The position numbers were made by a program, and so were the translations under genes. This document shows, in pieces, positions 46,734 through 59,200 of a stretch of DNA of 64,000 nucleotides. The stretch is taken from positions 10,044,001-10,108,000 of the forward strand of contig NC_003282.8 in NCBI RefSeq assembly GCF_000002985.6, given 5' to 3'. Source of the DNA: Caenorhabditis elegans. Taxonomy: Eukaryota; Nematoda; Chromadorea; Rhabditida; Rhabditidae. Within the stretch, counting starts at the first letter, position 1, and the number at the start of each line of letters is the position of its first letter. Under the pieces are notes generated by a model, which had not been told where the DNA came from, did not search any database, and worked only from the letters and a program-made list of their open reading frames with translations.

Positions 46734-48335
46734 ATGGCTGTCGATAAGAAAGAAGAGGAAAAGGATCCAATGGACAATGTTCGTTTTAAAATTGGCAAAC
46801 GGTTAGTTTTTTATCGGAAAATCACACATTTTCCTACGAGGGTTTTGCTCACTGCATCATTTGGAAACTTGCCCAAAGTGGAGTTTTAGAGACAGTCCAG
46901 TGAAAATGCTCTTACCTATTTAATGAGCGCGGCTGAGTTTTTCCTTTTGGCGAACACGTAGCAAAATCCAAAATCTTGTTGCTCTGCCCATCTACATTCA
47001 AACAAATTGGTTTATACTTGAGCAGTATGCCAATTTGATTTATAGTGGCCTGATTCCTACGTGTCTCCTACAATCTCTAATTTACAGTTTCGGTTCGTAT
47101 ACAATAGAAAAATCTTTGGACGAAGGAGGATTTGGTCAAGTTTACCTCGTGAGAGATAATAGTGGCAAGCGATTCGCATTGAAAGCAGAATCGAACGATA
47201 TGGAAGGAGGATCTGCAATCAAGTTGGAAGCGTTGATTCTCAGAAAATTGAACGATGGAGAATCGGTGATTCATGTGCCGAAACTTCTTCTTTCAGGAAA
47301 ACGGAAGAAGTATTGTTAGTTTAAAAATATATAATAAATTTTCAGAAAAACATTTGTATTCTTCAGGTTACATGGTAATGACACTTCTCGGCAAGAACTT
47401 GAAGTGTCTGAAGAACAAACGACCCAAGGAGAGATTCACACGTGGCACATGGTCCCGGATTGGAATTCAATGTCTGTACGGGCTTAAATACATGCACGAC
47501 TGTGGATTTGTCCACAGAGACATTAAGCCGCAGAATTTCATGATGGGTAATGAGGATGACAAGGAAAGAGCTAGAATTGTTCACATTTTGGACTTTGGGC
47601 TAGCAAGATCTTTTGCCAAGTTTGTGAGTTGTACATCGAGGAATTTTATAATTGGAATAGTTATACCTTTTCCAGAGCGAGTCATCAAAAACTTGGAGTG
47701 CTCGTCGTGCTCGTGGAACTGCAGAATTCCGTGGAACACTTCGTTACACGTCCCCAAATGTCCATTTTCGTAAAGAACAAGGTCGAGTCGACGATATCTG
47801 GTCTCTACTCTTCGTGCTCATCGAGCTTAATGGAGGGCTTCCATGGCAGAATGTTCAGAAGAGAGAAGAGGTTGAAGCAATGAAAATGATAATGACAGAT
47901 CAAGATGTTATGTTGAACATGCCTCCTTGTATGTGTGACATCATTCCTCACTTTCGTACACTTGACTGTTACATGAGACCGGATTATCTGTGAGTTGAAA
48001 AAACAAAATATTTAAAAAAAAAAGAAGATTTTCAGTTTGGTGTTCAAAGCTCTTTGGCAAGTGATGCTTAATGAAGGACAGACTACAAGCTCTCGCTTCG
48101 ATTGGGAAACTTCGGATCCAGATGTATAGCTTGCTTGAGATATCTCTTCCTATACATTCTCTTTCAGCCATCAATCTCTCCGGCGGATTGGGAAAATCCA
48201 GACGGTCGTTTCTTCAAACTGGACAAAATCGGAATCAATGGACCACCTCCCATGGACAAATGTGCTGCGGAGTCAACTCAACAAGGGGATGCTCTGAAGA
48301 GTGATAAGGGAAGATCGGTGAATCAAAAGAAATAG
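46734..48335 (+). CDS. CK1/tau-tubulin-kinase-like protein kinase, paralogue of the gene at 29-31 kb
   Basis: Exons 46734-46801, 47088-47314, 47367-47623, 47676-47989, 48036-48123 and 48168-48335 join in phase (373 aa). Motifs: DEGGFGQVYLV Gly loop, Lys in ALKAES, YCYMVMTLLGKNL, HRDIKPQNFMM, DFGLARSF, and RGTLRYTSPNVHFRKEQGR in the APE region as in the paralogue. Kinase and C-lobe are full length and all catalytic residues are present. The C-terminal tail differs from its paralogue (ends KGRSVNQKK against SGKKHGKK). The conserved intron positions show a common duplication origin. Expected to be a cytosolic Ser/Thr kinase of the sperm-enriched TTBK-like nematode expansion. AATAAA is at about 48367. 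Confidence 0.92.
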
Positions 48336-49078
48336 AGATGAAGAAGATAACTTGTGTTTGATTCCAATAAAATGACTTGTGATAATTTCTTGTTTTATTT
48401 GTTACAAACTGGTCTTTAACATACCCGAAAGATTTCAAAGTCGGGTGGTCAATTCAAACCAACAATTGAAAATAATTTCGGGCTTGTTCCAATTGTCCGA
48501 TTAAAAATTGTCTGAGTAGGCACAATTTCATTTTATTGCTTTCAATTTTGACAACTCGAAGACGTTAAAATGTTATAAAATCAAAACTCCAAAACCAAGA
48601 TTTTTAATTAAGTAGTTTTAATTAAGTAGTTTCATAAAGTTGATAAATGAAGTAACGGGACAATAATCTTGGTTTTGGAGTTTTTTCCCTGAACTTGGAA
48701 ATGTAAAACAACATAAATCAATTAATATGGTATTGTTTCACAACAAAAACATTGTAAAACTCAAACGAATAGACCGCTCGCTCCCTTTATTGATAGCAAT
48801 GATTGCAAAAAGAAATTAATGGAGTGGGAGGAGCTAGTTAAAAGGCTCACGTTTAATTTAATAGTTAAAACATTATTTTAGTATTTTGAATGATTTACAT
48901 TGTTATTATTACAATTGGAATGCAAGTGTCACGGATTTTCAAAAGTTTATTAAACATGTGAACTCTAAGTGACGTTTCTAGGGCAAAGATCTGGGACAGT
49001 GATAAGAAGGTTGCTATAAATTTGGAAGATTTTGCCATAATCTTCATAGAGTTCTCATAACTCCTTCATCGAACGACC
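48336..49078. other. Intergenic with hairpin; msp-type promoter at its end
   Basis: AAAACTCCAAAACCAAGATT at about 48583-48602 and its reverse complement at about 48665-48684 form a hairpin, with a short tandem AATTAAGTAGTTT in the loop. The last 100 nt are the msp pseudogene promoter. Confidence 0.6.
48987..49020 (+). promoter_or_regulatory. MSP-type sperm promoter elements (pseudogene)
   Basis: AGATCT 48987-48992, TGATAA (GATA site) 49000-49005 and TATAAA 49015-49020, in the same order and spacing as upstream of the intact msp gene at 51.4 kb. The promoter thus survives although the gene is broken. Confidence 0.75.
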
Positions 49079-49479
49079 GTGGCCCAATCCGTCCCACCAG
49101 GAGACATCCAAACCCAACCGGGTACCAAGATCGTCTTCAATGCTCCATACGATGACAAGCACACCTACCACATCAAGGTGATCAACTCATCGGCTCGTCG
49201 TATTGGATATGGTATCAAGACCACCAATATGAAGAGACTTGGAGTTGATGTGGAGTTGTGTGGAGTTCACCATGTGGAGTTCTCGACCCAAAGGAAGCTG
49301 TGCTTCTTGCTGTTTCCTGCGATGCTTTCGCCTTCGGACAAGAGGATACCAACAACGACCGTATCACTGTTGAGTGGGCCAACACCCCGGATGGAGCTGC
49401 CAAGCAATTCCGTCGTGAATGGTTCCAGGGAGACGGTATGGTTCGTCGCAAGAACCTCCCAATTGAGTACAACCCATAG
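49079..49479 (+). pseudogene. Major sperm protein pseudogene
   Basis: Nearly identical to the intact msp gene at 51433-51816 but with two breaks. The start codon is GTG in place of ATG (CGACCGTGGCC against CGACCATGGCC). After GTTGAT a 17-nt net insertion, including a partial duplication of ATGTGGAGTTC, shifts the frame (total 401 nt against 384). Otherwise the MSP sequence, down to PIEYNP and TAG at 49477, is preserved in the shifted frame. With its promoter it forms a direct duplicate of the 51.34-51.82 kb segment. Confidence 0.92.
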
Positions 49480-50251
49480 AGCCCTTGTGAAATAAAATAG
49501 TATTTTAGGCATGCTTGTTCTTTCTTTGAAACAAAAAGTACACTCACTTGAGATGTTCCATTAGATCTCTCCAATGATTCTTCGATAATTCCACGTCTAA
49601 TAATTTCTGCAGACATCTCTCGCAGTTTTCCTAATTTCAAGAAACTTCAAAAAGTAACACAAGTGCCTTCACGAATCGCTTTCATTAGTAATCCTTCTGT
49701 ACATTTTTCAACCGAATTGATTTATTTCATTTTTTGGTTATTTTTGTTGATGAGTTCAACTCTTCACCACGGGAAAATTTTTTGCGAATTTTTTCATCCC
49801 AAAAAAGGGCTCATTATTTACACAATCCAATGTTTTAGTTTTATATTGAAAAAAAAAATTGACTCCTAACTTTTTGATTTGTTATAGTTTTATTGAAGAT
49901 CCTGTCATGGTGCATCGAACGTGCTATGAATTGTTGCAAAATCTTCGTTTCTAGCCTTTCTATAGCCATCTGAAAATGGGCTCATTGTTTACACAATCCA
50001 ATGTTTTAGTTTTATATTGAAAAAAAAGTTCGACTTTGTAAAATCAATTTTTGAACTCTGGTAGAGTACAAAAAACTTGTATTCTTGTACTCAACTACGC
50101 ACCAGAAACAATTTTAGTTCTGTGCTGACTTCACCAAACAGTCGAGAGGCGGCCGCGTTTCCTAGAGAGGCTCGCTATTTCAAATGCCAAAGAATAATTT
50201 GTAGAAAATCAAGTTTATTAAGTTTAAATTCTCTGAATTCATTATTCGAGT
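49480..50251. repeat. Intergenic with 55-60 bp direct repeat
   Basis: GGGCTCATTATTTACACAAT and the following CCAATGTTTTAGTTTTATATTG at about 49807-49850 recur at about 49978-50021 with one or two changes. The rest of the spacer is AT-rich, without coding signal. Confidence 0.7.
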
Positions 50252-51225
50252 TCAGTTATTGTTTCTTCTGTCACGAATGTCGGTGATGTCCTTCTTGAGT
50301 CGACAAAGATACTTCATCCCATTATCTGACATGAACTGAAAAGTATAGTTGTTTTTCTCAATAAAATTCAAAAAAACTTTACATCTTTCATAATAATGAA
50401 TGCCCTCTCATTATTAATCGCTTCGTAGAACAAGTTGAGGTTGTTGAGGTGCTGCATTGGATCCAACGGTGCGTCCAGCTTCGTTTCCTTGCAACTGAAA
50501 CTGGCAGTCTTTATAATGTTCGAAAACCCTAATAATACTTACTATGTTGCAATGCAACAGAGAATCTTCAGATCATTTTCGTTAACCGCATGGAAGACAA
50601 ATTCTTGCTCGTTCTTTCCAAGAAGATGTTGACAACAGAAGGCATCAACAAAGTCTGTTGGGAATAAATTCCTGGCCTTCTCAGACTCCTCATAGCTTTT
50701 GACGTCGAAGTTGTAGTATCCAAGATATCCTTGTTTCCTTGACGGAATAAAGTTGTGCACCATTTTATGGATTTTTAGTCTGAAATGTTATTTTTGGAAG
50801 TCTTAGAGATGATCTGAATGTCGGTTTTGCTCACTTACCCTTTCATTTGTGCTTTTTGTTGAACTACACGTGTTTCCACCGGGTTTGGGGTAACGAGCTT
50901 AAACCAGGAATATTTATTTGGTGTCCAATCAGAGGTCTCATCGGCTCCTTGCATAGCCAGTCTCGACGAAGTCTGGAAAATTTGTTAGTGCTATTCAAAT
51001 AAAAAATTCAAGTTCAACTCACTATTACCAAAGAAGCGTCTGAATTTATTGATAGCCTATCAAATTGAGTAGTCATGTTGTTCTATAAAATATCAAAATT
51101 TTTATTAAAAAATTTTTATTAAGCTTCTAGACTTGAACTGGTTCTAACTGAATGTTATAATTGAATAAACTCACATTTATATCACAGAAACGATCTGATT
51201 TTGACTTATCGTCGTGATTATCCAT
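50252..51225 (-). CDS. Uncharacterised 223-aa protein
   Basis: Six exons, all in phase: 51175-51225, 51029-51082, 50839-50972, 50543-50779, 50383-50494 and 50252-50335. Product of 223 aa, soluble, no signal peptide or membrane segment. It starts MDNHDDKSKSDRF; a central part reads YLGYYNFDVKSYEESEK and QEFVFHAVNENDLKILCCIA; it ends ITDIRDRRNNN. The middle looks folded (alternating hydrophobics), the ends disordered. No family recognised. It lies between the two msp copies on the opposite strand, and its start is 207 nt from the msp start, so the two share a divergent promoter. Confidence 0.85.
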
Positions 51226-51340
51226 TTTTGAAACAAGACGAGAGAATGAAGTAATGAATAATATCATCGGGAATTTTCCCGAATAAACTTTAAATTTCCC
51301 CGTGAAATCTCATTACCCTTTTCCACGTTTTGTAGTCTAT

Positions 51341-51374
51341 AGATCTGGGACAGTGATAAGAAGGTTGCTATAAA
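51341..51374 (+). promoter_or_regulatory. MSP promoter elements
   Basis: AGATCT 51341-51346, TGATAA 51354-51359 and TATAAA 51369-51374. The AGATCT and GATA elements are the known conserved spermatogenesis promoter motifs of msp genes (GATA factor ELT-1 binding is reported for such sites). Confidence 0.8.
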
Positions 51375-51432
51375 TTGAGAATATTTTGCCATAATCTTCA
51401 TAGAGTTTTCATAACTCCTTCATCGAACGACC

Positions 51433-51816
51433 ATGGCCCAATCCGTCCCACCAGGAGACATCCAAACCCAACCAAACGCGAAGATCGTCTTTAATGCTCC
51501 ATACGATGACAAGCACACCTATCACATCAAGGTGATCAACTCATCGGCTCGTCGTATTGGATATGGTATCAAGACCACCAATATGAAGAGACTTGGAGTT
51601 GATCCACCATGTGGAGTTCTCGATCCAAAGGAAGCTGTGCTTCTTGCTGTTTCCTGCGATGCTTTCGCCTTCGGACAAGAGGATACCAACAACGACCGTA
51701 TCACTGTTGAGTGGACCAACACCCCGGATGGAGCTGCCAAGCAATTCCGTCGTGAATGGTTCCAGGGAGACGGTATGGTTCGTCGCAAGAACCTTCCAAT
51801 CGAGTACAATCCATAG
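51433..51816 (+). CDS. msp-36: Major sperm protein, 127 aa
   Basis: Intronless ORF of exactly 127 aa, the invariant MSP length: [53 protein letters not shown] and the ending [11 protein letters not shown] dimers assemble into filaments that drive the crawling of nematode sperm, and released MSP also signals oocyte maturation. The promoter has the sperm AGATCT/GATA/TATA set. A direct duplicate at 49079-49479 is a pseudogene. The family has dozens of almost identical genes, so the family call is certain; the symbol is from memory of the locus and less so. Confidence 0.95.
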   Translation: MAQSVPPGDIQTQPNAKIVFNAPYDDKHTYHIKVINSSARRIGYGIKTTNMKRLGVDPPCGVLDPKEAVLLAVSCDAFAFGQEDTNNDRITVEWTNTPDGAAKQFRREWFQGDGMVRRKNLPIEYNP

Positions 51817-53207
51817 GATGTGTGAACTGGGTTTCTTAACAATAAACTTTTTTCAAGTATATGTTCTGTTTTTCTGTTTTAATCTGCAAATTGAATATAT
51901 ATTAATACTCAAGCGAACAAGTTTTGTGTTCCATCGATGCCCTTAACATAAGCATCCGGGATTTATTGTAAATCGTTTGGAACTATAGTAATCCTACCTT
52001 AATCTTCCAGTAGTCATTCAGTTCAGAAGACTACCCAACCATACTACTAACCCAGCCCATCTCTCCAAAACCTGAAAGCTGTTTTGCTCCGTAAAGGTCG
52101 AGGAGGGTGTATTTTTCTTACAAATCAAAGAAATTAACAAGTGAACCGATCACAACTTTTTTTGCTGATATGAGAGAAAAATACTTTATTGATTGGTTCG
52201 AGTAAATTTTCGAATTTTCGAAAAAGGAAAGATCCCTGGTATATAATGTCTCAGCTCTGCTATGTATTTTTCTATTTGAAATTCCGAATTCAAATTTTCT
52301 CTAGATGAAAGCCTTGGTATTGAATTCTATGCTGGGTTTAGTAAATTTTCGAATTTTCGATAAAAATTATATAATGAAGAAAAATATCCAAATTGGAGGT
52401 ATTTTAATTTTAGAATACGGGAACGAAGAAGATCAAGATCACATACAAAGTTTAATGGATCTGAAGACATTTCAATTTATCTGGGTAGAACCAATTCTTC
52501 AACTCCAAATTCTACAGTAACCGATTCTTAAACATCTTATGGAAGTCCATCGAGATATGTATTTCATTATCATGTTCTTACCCGTTTTTTTTCAATAATG
52601 AGATTCTATATTTCGCTTAATGTTTTTATTGTTCTTATTGCTTCCAAAAATTAACATTAAAACAATAAATATTTTGCATCTTGACAAATTTAACATTTTA
52701 AAGTCTGGTCAGATTTCATCCTTGAGGACAGTGCTGTGTCTACATACATGAAAAAAAATCAAAAAGTGGCGATTATTTAGTTTCATCCGCATTAAATTTT
52801 GTAAGACAAAAAAGTTTGGCAATTTACCAAATCTATGACTGAAAAATTTTCAAAAATCTAAAAACGTTTTGAGCATTATTTTTTAAGGTTATGAGGCCCT
52901 AGATAATCATGTTTCCTACCCGATTATCTATTTTAGATGTTTAAACTTCCGTTTTCATGATTTTAGCCATACTCTATTTAGATATATTCTTCCTTTTCAT
53001 TTCATTTTTCCTCGCAGCTGCGATGGCAGTGTTGTTCGAAGTGTTCGTTTTCGTAGTGCCTACGACACTCCGATGTTCCACTCGCGCGTGTTGTTCACCG
53101 TAAATGTACACTGAGTTTTTCTTCGAATAAAATAGTTTTTCCTTCATTTTTCACCTGATTCGTGCGATTTTATTTGTTTTTCACACGTATTTTCATTATT
53201 TGAAGGT
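51817..53207. other. Intergenic, msp to dis-3
   Basis: 1.4 kb. AATAAA at 51841 ends the msp transcript. Short ORFs (for example 52305-52520) lack splice logic and are AT-driven. The region near 53000-53110 is less AT-rich and may be the dis-3 promoter or 5' UTR. Confidence 0.5.
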
Positions 53208-56200
53208 ATGGATTTGAACGTCAAACAAAGTGGAATTCATTCCGTCGCTTTGCACACGACTTACTTCCAAAATCGCTCGGGGAAAGTCTATAAAGTGAGA
53301 AAACCTCTCCGAAATCACCTAACCCAATTAAAATTTTGCAGAGAGCCGAAGAAAGATATCTACGAAATGATCTTTCATGTGGACTTGCTCAATGTGGAAC
53401 CTGCAAGGATTTCGGCACAAATCCGCTGTTAAAAATTGAAAATCCCGTAAGAAATGCGAAAGTTGGAAGGCACGCGCTGATTGTGGATTCCACATCATTA
53501 ATCAGATTCTACGATTTGTTTGATTCGTCTTTATTGAGGTAATGAATTAAAATTACAGCGGAATCATTTAAATGTAGATGGTTCTACTGTCCAATTATTA
53601 AATTCTTAATTTGTTGCTCCAAATTCAGTTTTTAGAAGTTGTCGGGATTGTAACAAACATCTAGTTTCAATTAAAAACTCTGTAAAATAATAAATTATAT
53701 TTAATTTTCAGAGATCTCATCGTAACCCAGACTGTATGGGAAGGAGTCAAAGCAAAAGCTGTACCAGCCTACAAGAAAATGAATTCTTTGTGTTATGAAG
53801 ATGCGAAAGACAGATTTCACGTGTTCATGAACGAATTTCACTGCGAGACCTTCTCCGAATCATCGAAATTTGAGGATTTGAGTCGTGGCGAAGAGCTTCT
53901 ACTTTCAACAGCTCTTTACTTGAAAACTCATTGGCAGAAGCATAACGTGGCTCCTGTTGTCTTAGTTTTTGATGAAGATTCGAAAAAAAGAATGGAAAAT
54001 CACTACCAACACGTGATGTATTTAAAGGTTAATAGTCGAAAAGTTCAAAACTCTGTGGATCTTTTCTGAAACTGGCGAAATTTCGAAAAAGAGCCAAATT
54101 TTGTTAAAAGAAAATTTTTGATTTCTTAAGACTCATAATGAAATTCTGTCGTTCCGAGCTAGTTTCAGACTATTTCAGCCAAAAACCCTAAAATATACAC
54201 CTCTTTAACATATTTTCGCCGTAACTAAACTTTTATTCAACTAAAAATCATGATCCTTAATCAAAAATTGTATAATAAAGTACAATAAAGTTTGAAAAAT
54301 GATCCAGTAACCCCGTAGAAAAAGAAAAAATCTCCAAATTTTCAGGAATACATACAAAATTTGGAGGATCCAGGAAAACAAGCACTTTTGGATCAAATGG
54401 CTGCGTATGAAAGCTCTGGAAATGGAAATGAGAAACAAATTTTCGATGAATATCTATCGCATGATAGAATTATGGAGGGAATTGCCAGTGGAACGATCAA
54501 AAGAGGAAATTTCAGTGTTTCAAGAGAAAATTATCGCGAAGCTACTGTTATTATTGATGATCAGTTAACATCTTGGTTCATCACAGGTGCTTGAATTTAG
54601 TTGAAATATTTATTTTCGAAAACCAACCAAATTTTTCACACAAGTCATTACTTTTTGCTGAGAATTTTAAAAAAACTTTTTTATAACGAAATTAGGTGGT
54701 TTTCGGTCATTTTGAGCGAAACAACTCTGAAATTATATTTTTAAAAAAGGTGAAATTTTTCCAAAAATTCCAATTCTCTGAATAATAAAATTTTTATTTC
54801 GAATTTTAGGAAATAATTGCAATCGTGCCGTCAATGGAGATACCGTCGCAGTTCAACTTTTGCCAGAAGACCAATGGACTGCTCCAGAGAAGAAAATTCG
54901 ACTCCGTGACGTTGAAGAATATGTTAAAACTGCAGATGACATGGGAAATGAAGACGAGGAGAATGATGACGAGAACGATGAGCCAAAAGCTAAAAAGTCG
55001 AAGAAAATGACTGTTTCAACTGCAAAAGTTGTTGGAATTATCAAAAGAAATTGGCGTGAATATTGTGGAATGTTGCTGCCAAGTACAGTGAAAGGAGCCA
55101 GAAGACACTTGTTCTGTCCAGCTGAACGACTTATTCCAAGAATTCGAATCGAGACGGAACAGGCTGAAACTTTATCACAGCAGAGAATTGTGGTGGCTAT
55201 TGATCACTGGCCAAGAGATTCCAAGTATCCACTTGGACATTACGTCAGGTATGTGAAATTTCAGAAAATCTTGAAATATTTTAACGGAATGACTGTTGTT
55301 TTCAGATCAATCGGAGAGATGGGATCCCGTGAAACTGAAAATGAGGTTCTCCTTCTCGAACATGATATTCCACATGCTCCATTCTCAGAATCTGTTCTTG
55401 ATTGTCTACCACGTGAAGAATGGGAACCAGATCTCACTGAAAACCGCGGCCCTCTACCACGTGTTGATTTGAGAGATTTAACAATTTGTTCAGTTGATCC
55501 ACTTGGATGTACAGATATTGACGACGCATTACACTGTAAACAAATTGGAGAGGATCTTTTCGAAGTTGGAGTTCATATTGCAGATGTCACGCATTTTGTT
55601 AGACCAGGTAAATATACTGAAATTATTTAAAAATTCAAGTTTTACTAAAAAAAATGTTTGTCCTTTGAGGTTCGAATAAAACCTCATTTATTTTCAAAAA
55701 AAGAACCAAAATTTCCTACGTTTAGGAACCGCAATCGACGATGAAGCAGCATTACGTGGAACTACAGTATACCTTTGTGATCGTCGTATCGATATGCTTC
55801 CATGTCTGCTCAGTTCCAATTTGTGCTCACTTCGCGGAGAAGAAGAGCGTTATGCATTTTCGTGTATTTGGACAATGACTTCTAGTGCTGATATACAATC
55901 AGTTAAATATCACAAATCTCTAATTAAATCAAAAGCTGCATTGACTTATGAGAAGGCACAAGAGATTATTGACGATCCAAAAGAGCAGAATGACGTGGCA
56001 TTGGGATTACGTGGATTGATGAAATTGTCGAAAGTTTTGAATGCGAGAAGAACTGGAAATGGAGCATTGACGTTGGCATCGAGTGAAGTTCGCTTTGATA
56101 TGGATTGGGAGTCCAGAACACCAAAGGTTTAAAATTTAAAAAATATTACAAAAAAAAAAGTTATATTCAAATTCAAAGAAGAAATATATTTTATACAACA

Positions 56201-59200
56201 GAGCGACCTAGAAACTGATTTTCATTTAGATTATTACAGTAATCTCTCATTAGAGCGCGCTTGCGAAATTTCCAGTTCTTTTTTGCTAACTTTTAAACCA
56301 TTTTAAACCAATAAAAATGATTTAGATCAGGCAATATCCCTCAAAATGATTTTTATTTGAAAACATTTCTTGGGAGTTTTGTGAAATTTGTTTTAAAAAT
56401 ACTCAGACAACCCTATTTCTCATCTAATTAGAAAAATAGGATGAACTAACGCGCACCAGTTCGGCATGCTTTTTTTCTAATTCGACGCGCATTGTTTCTA
56501 ATTCGACGAGCATCCCTTCTAATTAGATGTGGTGTGCGTGTTTTCTAATTAGATATGCATCCTTTCTAATTAGAAAATCCTTTTCTAATTAGATGTGGTT
56601 AATTTCTTATTAGATGTGGCTATTTTCGAATTAGATGAAAAATGGGGTTGTCTGAGATACTTGGCTTATGTATGCTGTTGCTGATCAAAAATGATCAAAA
56701 ACTTACATATTTATTGTGCAAAAGATGTATGTGAAAAACGAATTGTGTTTAATAATCGTAGAAAATCGCAATGTTTTGTATAAATGTGCTCTAAATTTCA
56801 CCAATGGAGTATAACCAGAAAAACATGATTTTAAACAGGGAAAATCGAGTGAAATCCGACGAAATTCGAAAATTCTTTTAATATATGATAATTTCCAACG
56901 AGCAAATTTTTAAAAGCAAGTGTGCATCAATGAGGCGCTGTTTAAAATCTTTTAAAATTTTTCATAGCTGAATAATTTTTCAGAAAGTAATGGAAAAGCA
57001 GCATTTGGACACACATTCAATGGTTGAAGAATTCATGCTTCTCGCAAATATCTCCGTTGCCGAGAAAATTCTTGAGGAATATCCAGATTGTGCACTTTTA
57101 AGAAGGCATCCCGTTCCGTTGAAGGAGAGCTATAAGCCATTGGTTGAGGTATAAACAAATCTAAGAAGAAAAATTAAAAACAAAAATTATAGTTTTGAAA
57201 ATTATATAGATGGGTTAAAACAGTCTGAAAACTGATGAGAAATGTTCTAAAATTTAAAATTTCTCAACTAAAAATATATCAATTTTAATAGTTCTAATCG
57301 AAAGTGCTTCCAAACCTTTGTCGTCAAAATTCAAGATTTTGAATACACTGAAAAATCAAAAAAAAAACCTTAAAACTTATATGTCTCTTCAAATCTTGAA
57401 ATGTTTCTATTAGTTTAGATAACTATTTCTGCTTTCCAATAATTCCAATTTTATCCAAATATACTTACAAGTAAAATTCTCTAATTTTCTAATCTGCAGA
57501 GGTCCCCTTTTCATTTTTTTTCCACTCGAAAAGCTCTTCTGCCAGTCGTCTAACTCCATTGTCGGTTTCTTCTTCTTTACCCTCTCTTGATTCAATTAGT
57601 CATTACACTTACTTTCTCCAATTCCCTCTCAAGACCTAAACCACTCTGCTCGTTGGAGCATGAACGTAATACTGTAGGATCCCCAGCTTTCATTCGAACA
57701 CTGACTTCAGAAAAGCAACATTTCAATCGAATGCTTTTTCTTTTTTCCGGAAATGTGTGAATGACCTTCATATTATGCGAAGAACCGATTAATTCTCGCT
57801 TTTTTCTTTTGACAAGATGGCCTGTGTCATTCGTGTTTGTACAGTAAAAAACATGACAAAAAGGATGACCATTTCCGGAATAATTCGTCAGAAAGGGTAG
57901 AATTGAATGTTTTTGGCATATCCTATAGGTCTGAAATCCATTAAGCTGATCAGTTCTCGATGACTTCTTGGCCCCAAAGTAGGTGACTTGTCACTTTGAA
58001 ACCTGAAAAATGTATGATCTCCGAATCACGTGGCAAACTTTCATTATTATAACATAACGCATAACTTTTCACAGGAATGATACTGGAAATGGTCTTAACG
58101 TATTATACCAGTTTTTGATTTAAAAAAACAATGTTTGAACAGTTTTGGTTTCGAGCATGCCGTTGAAATCTTGTCAAAATTGTGTGTGGACCCCCATTCA
58201 TCAAATCGTTGGTTGTTCTCGATTATTGACAGCCGCGGGTATTTTCACCCTCTCCCCAACCAGCTAATTATCTTCGCTACATCCATCCCTATAATTGCTC
58301 ATTCATCATCAAAACATCGGCTATTCGTGTATCTTTACAGTAATCCGAGTAACAGCATCATCAGCCGACGGATGACCTTGATTCAATGTTTGTGGATTGA
58401 AGTTTATAGGTTTTTATGAGAGAATGGATGATTCGACTGGTAAATAATGATCATGGAATTTTGAATTGGATATAGAGCATGATAGAGTTCTGTGGCTTCT
58501 GAAAGTTTTTCGATTTGAATTATGTAACAACTTTGGTCTATAAGCATATAGGTCTGGTTTTTCAATCAAAAATTTGAGGTCTGAGAGAAAGGAAGGCTTG
58601 GTGTAAAACGTTATGAAAGGCCTACAACTAGGAAAAACTCCCATTCGATGATTATTGTGATTTTAAAAATGAATTTTGCCACTGGTAGATCCCTAAAGTT
58701 TACCGTCCCACCAGAAACTCCCTCCGGAAGCCTATTCCCTTCTTGGCCCTAATAAAATATGAATATCATCGGATTACGACCTCAATCCTGTACACTTCCG
58801 CCCGTTCCTTCACAGTTCTCTCACAGATTAGAGAGTAATACGGTTGAACGCATCCACACGCGCATGTAGAAGAACAATTGACGAGTAGCCATAATCGGAA
58901 GGTATCCAAAAGGAGCCTTGGGAGAATTCACAGGTTGTTGACATTGGGTTATGAATGTGTCGTTTACAACGTTTTGTTGGTGTTCAAGGTGATTAGGAAT
59001 TTCATGAATTTTGAATTTTCTGAGCTTGCATACAGACCGACAAAAAACTTTAAAATTCCGAAAATAACACATGAAGAGAATTACTACAAAATTGCAAAAC
59101 GTGCAGACATTTTTAAAATCCTAACTTGCTCGTCCCCCAGAGCAGTGTTGTTTGAAAATTATTTGAACTCTTCATCATATGACATCTGACTTTAGAATTT

